Shown here one piece after another: positions 62,085-64,000 of a stretch of DNA of 64,000 nt. Source of the stretch: Lachnospiraceae bacterium C1.1 (GTDB lineage Bacteria; Bacillota; Clostridia; Lachnospirales; Lachnospiraceae); the NCBI GenBank assembly GCA_030434875.1, contig JAUISW010000001.1, forward strand, positions 3,111,501-3,175,500, read 5' to 3'. Under the pieces are notes generated by a model. The model was not told where the DNA came from and made no database searches. It saw only the letters and a program-made list of their open reading frames with translations. A program made the position numbers and the translations under genes. Every line of letters starts with the position of its first letter. Within the stretch, counting starts at the first letter, position 1.

Positions 62085-62099
62085 TCACTCCAGTTCTAT
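62085..62099. other. Attachment core 4 (attR) within the end of guaA
   Basis: TCACTCCAGTTCTAT covers the guaA stop and the last codons. The chromosomal reference for the other three cores. Confidence 0.55.
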
Positions 62100-63614
62100 C
62101 GTTGCCGGTGGTTTGCTCGTGCAGTCATAAAGTACACGATTAACACCTTTAACTTCATTTACGATTCTGTCGGTTACCTTTGTAAGAAGGTCGAAGGGAA
62201 GCTGTGCTGCCTCTGCTGTCATGAAGTCAGTTGTGATAACTGCTCTCAGGGCAACTGCATAGTCATAAGTTCTTCCATCGCCCATTACACCTACGGAGCG
62301 CATATTTGTGAGCGCTGCATAGTACTGGCTGATCTGCTTGCTCCAGCCTGCGTATTCAACTTCCTCGCGGAAGATTGCGTCTGCATCCTGAACCATACGA
62401 ACCTTATCGGCTGTAACTTCTCCGATAATTCTGATACCAAGACCCGGTCCCGGGAAAGGCTGACGGTAAACAAGATTTTCCGGAATGCCAAGCTTGATGC
62501 CGGCTTCCCTAACCTCATCCTTGAAGAGCATGCGGAGCGGCTCAACGATCTCCTTGAAATCAACATAATCCGGAAGACCTCCGACATTATGATGAGACTT
62601 AATCGTTGCTGATTTTCCAAGTCCTGACTCTATAACATCGGGATAGATCGTTCCCTGTCCAAGGAAATCAACGGCACCGATCTTCTTTGCCTCTTCCTCA
62701 AATACACGGATGAATTCCTCACCGATTATCTTTCTCTTCTGCTCTGGCTCTGTCACACCCGCAAGTTTATTATAAAAACGCTCCTGCGCATTTACTCTGA
62801 TAAAATTGAGCTTATAAGGACCTGTGGGACCGAATACTGCCTCAACCTCATCGCCCTCGTTCTTTCTCAGGAGACCGTGATCAACAAATACGCAGGTGAG
62901 CTGCTCACCTACTGCCTTTGATAAAAGAACTGCAGCAACAGAAGAATCCACGCCGCCGGAAAGTGCGCAGAGGACTCTGCCGTTTCCGATCTTTTTCCTT
63001 AATTCTTCGATGGTTGTCTCAACAAAAGACTTCATCTCCCATGTTCCAGCACATCCGCAGATCTCTCTTACGAAATTTCTGAGCATAAGAGTTCCCTCTT
63101 CAGTATGAACAACTTCAGGATGGAACTGAACTGCATAGAGGTTTTTGCTCTCATTCTCCATTGCAGCTATAGGACAGTTTGCAGTTCTTCCTGTATTTGT
63201 GAAACCTTCCGGAAGATGCTCTATATAATCTGTATGGCTCATCCAGCATATAGAAGTTCCGTGAACCTCCTTGAAAAGTCTGGATTTTGTATTAACTTCA
63301 ACGGTAGTCTTTCCGTACTCAGAAACAGGTGCCGTAGCAACGCCTCCGCCAAGAAGATGCGCCATAGCCTGTGCTCCGTAACAAATTCCCAAAACCGGAA
63401 TTCCAAGCTCGAAAAGCTCCTTAGAGCAAAGTGCAGCTTCTTCTGCAAATACACTGTTAGGACCACCCGTTAAAATAATACCCTTAGGTGCCATCTCTTT
63501 TATTTTATCGATGGATAAAGTATATGGGTGAACTTCGCAATAAACGTTTGCTTCTCTGACTCTGCGTGCGATCAGCTGATTGTACTGTCCGCCGAAGTCA
63601 AGCACGATGATCAT
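62085..63614 (-). CDS. guaA: GMP synthase (glutamine-hydrolysing)
   Basis: About 509 residues from ATG 63614 ([19 protein letters not shown]); a TTG at 63626 with GAGG upstream and an ATG at 63659 are alternatives. Class I glutaminase domain ([11 protein letters not shown] nucleophile Cys, FHPEV His/Glu), ATP-pyrophosphatase domain with P-loop [11 protein letters not shown], and the C-terminal dimer domain ending PPATIELE. Converts XMP to GMP. Its 3' end is the integration site of the neighbouring element; the reading frame is intact. Confidence 0.96.
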   Translation of the reverse strand: MIIVLDFGGQYNQLIARRVREANVYCEVHPYTLSIDKIKEMAPKGIILTGGPNSVFAEEAALCSKELFELGIPVLGICYGAQAMAHLLGGGVATAPVSEYGKTTVEVNTKSRLFKEVHGTSICWMSHTDYIEHLPEGFTNTGRTANCPIAAMENESKNLYAVQFHPEVVHTEEGTLMLRNFVREICGCAGTWEMKSFVETTIEELRKKIGNGRVLCALSGGVDSSVAAVLLSKAVGEQLTCVFVDHGLLRKNEGDEVEAVFGPTGPYKLNFIRVNAQERFYNKLAGVTEPEQKRKIIGEEFIRVFEEEAKKIGAVDFLGQGTIYPDVIESGLGKSATIKSHHNVGGLPDYVDFKEIVEPLRMLFKDEVREAGIKLGIPENLVYRQPFPGPGLGIRIIGEVTADKVRMVQDADAIFREEVEYAGWSKQISQYYAALTNMRSVGVMGDGRTYDYAVALRAVITTDFMTAEAAQLPFDLLTKVTDRIVNEVKGVNRVLYDCTSKPPATIELE

Positions 63615-63740
63615 TTCTGATTCCAAATCCCTACCTCGTTTCTTTAAAATATCATTCATAAAGTCTATAAAGCCATATTTTACCTTAAATAGCTAAATAT
63701 ATCAAGAATTTAAAACTGTAAAATTTATAAAGTTAAAAAG

Positions 63741-64000
63741 TTATACGGCCGACATCTTCAGCCCTATCTTTCTTCTTATTATTATAAAACAGATCACATG
63801 TGTCAGGAAAGTTACCGTCCAGCTCACCGGATAAGTTATATAAAGCATAAAAGGCGTGTGGAAATAATCAAGTCTGAATAGTGTAAATATCCAGATGATC
63901 CTTAATCCACAGGCTCCGATCAGCGAGACAATCATAGGCATTACAGAGTATCCAAGTCCTCTCAGTGAACCAACCATTGTATCCATAACGCCGCATAAAA
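63741..64000 (-). CDS. MATE-family transporter, C-terminal part (runs off the window)
   Basis: At least 86 codons, open to the window edge. LCGVMDTMVGSLRGLGYSVMPMIVSLIGACGLRIIWIFT followed by another hydrophobic segment and a basic tail (IIRRKIGLK) match the last two or three helices of MATE exporters. Upstream part lies beyond the window. Confidence 0.75.
   Translation of the reverse strand, partial: LCGVMDTMVGSLRGLGYSVMPMIVSLIGACGLRIIWIFTLFRLDYFHTPFMLYITYPVSWTVTFLTHVICFIIIRRKIGLKMSAV

Larger units (their letters stand above)
48379..62099. mobile_element. Integrative mobilizable element inserted at the 3' end of guaA
   Basis: 13.7 kb between cores TTATTCCAGTTCAAT (48379) and TCACTCCAGTTCTAT (62085, guaA terminus). 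Paired TGTACCCA arm repeats with an 11-bp period lie inside each end (48494/48505 and 62006/62017). Contents: Rpn nuclease, HTH/DUF3791 pair, TIR-LRR-SPFH module, serine recombinase, MobV relaxase, oriT-like hairpins, iterons, VapE, primase, MobC, integrase, excisionase, repressor. No type IV secretion genes, hence mobilizable rather than self-transmissible. Confidence 0.8.

Noticed and set aside
48379..62099. Self-transmissible conjugative element
   Set aside because: There is a relaxase and MobC but no type IV secretion ATPase, coupling protein or channel genes, so it is mobilizable only.

Overview
The window looks like a low-GC Firmicute of the class Clostridia, most likely family Lachnospiraceae. 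Support: strong AGGAGG-type ribosome binding sites, TTGACA/TATAAT promoters, a clostridial arginine-to-spermidine operon, PdxR/PdxST vitamin B6 synthesis, and GuaA, BspA-like surface protein and relaxase types common in gut and rumen Lachnospiraceae. Genus is not resolved.

Core left part (1-12.3 kb): a ThrH-type phosphatase, a hybrid two-component sensor kinase flanked by related palindromes, then a six-gene polyamine operon on the minus strand (arginine decarboxylase, SpeE, carboxynorspermidine synthase, NspC, AguA, AguB). The operon is preceded by a promoter, a roughly 300-nt strongly structured RNA and an intrinsic terminator placed 29 bases before the first start codon, which looks like an attenuated leader. 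A secreted protein follows.

12.4-26.5 kb: an IS607-family transposon (serine recombinase, TnpB, predicted omega RNA) cuts off an SCP-2 domain gene. Next is a complete, compact type II-A CRISPR-Cas locus (cas9, cas1, cas2, csn2, four repeats, tracrRNA), then an M16 metallopeptidase lipoprotein whose upstream region carries an IS6-like element with an intact 8-bp target duplication.

26.6-37.2 kb is mostly housekeeping: MATE exporter, LysR regulator divergent from an NSS transporter, PdxR divergent from pdxST, a BspA-like LRR protein, relics of a transposase and of a small gene, and a sodium:solute symporter.

37.3-62.1 kb is accessory DNA accreted at the 3' end of guaA. Four 15-bp sequences resembling the guaA terminus (37267, 44504, 48379, 62085) lie at constant distances from paired 7-8 bp arm-type repeats with an 11-bp period, suggesting tandem integrations. 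The left part (37.3-48.4 kb) is a decayed defence-rich island: truncated RhuM and AlbA-type ATP-binding genes, a SEFIR gene frameshifted in a T-run beside a PD-(D/E)XK nuclease, a restriction enzyme remnant, a RelB-RelE-Mrr operon, a lone OLD nuclease, and an excisionase fused by deletion to an unrelated C-terminus. The right part (48.4-62.1 kb) is an intact-looking integrative mobilizable element: repressor and excisionase/integrase with a lambda-like operator region, MobC, CHC2 primase, VapE ATPase, GTTTAC iterons, oriT-like hairpins and a MobV relaxase.

The most unusual cargo of that mobilizable element is a three-gene module (zinc-ribbon/TIR/transmembrane protein, LRR membrane protein, SPFH/zinc-ribbon protein). 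Its upstream region lies between two inverted recombination-like sites next to a small serine recombinase, so it may be a phase-variable membrane-associated TIR defence or signalling system. The window closes with guaA and the C-terminus of a MATE transporter.
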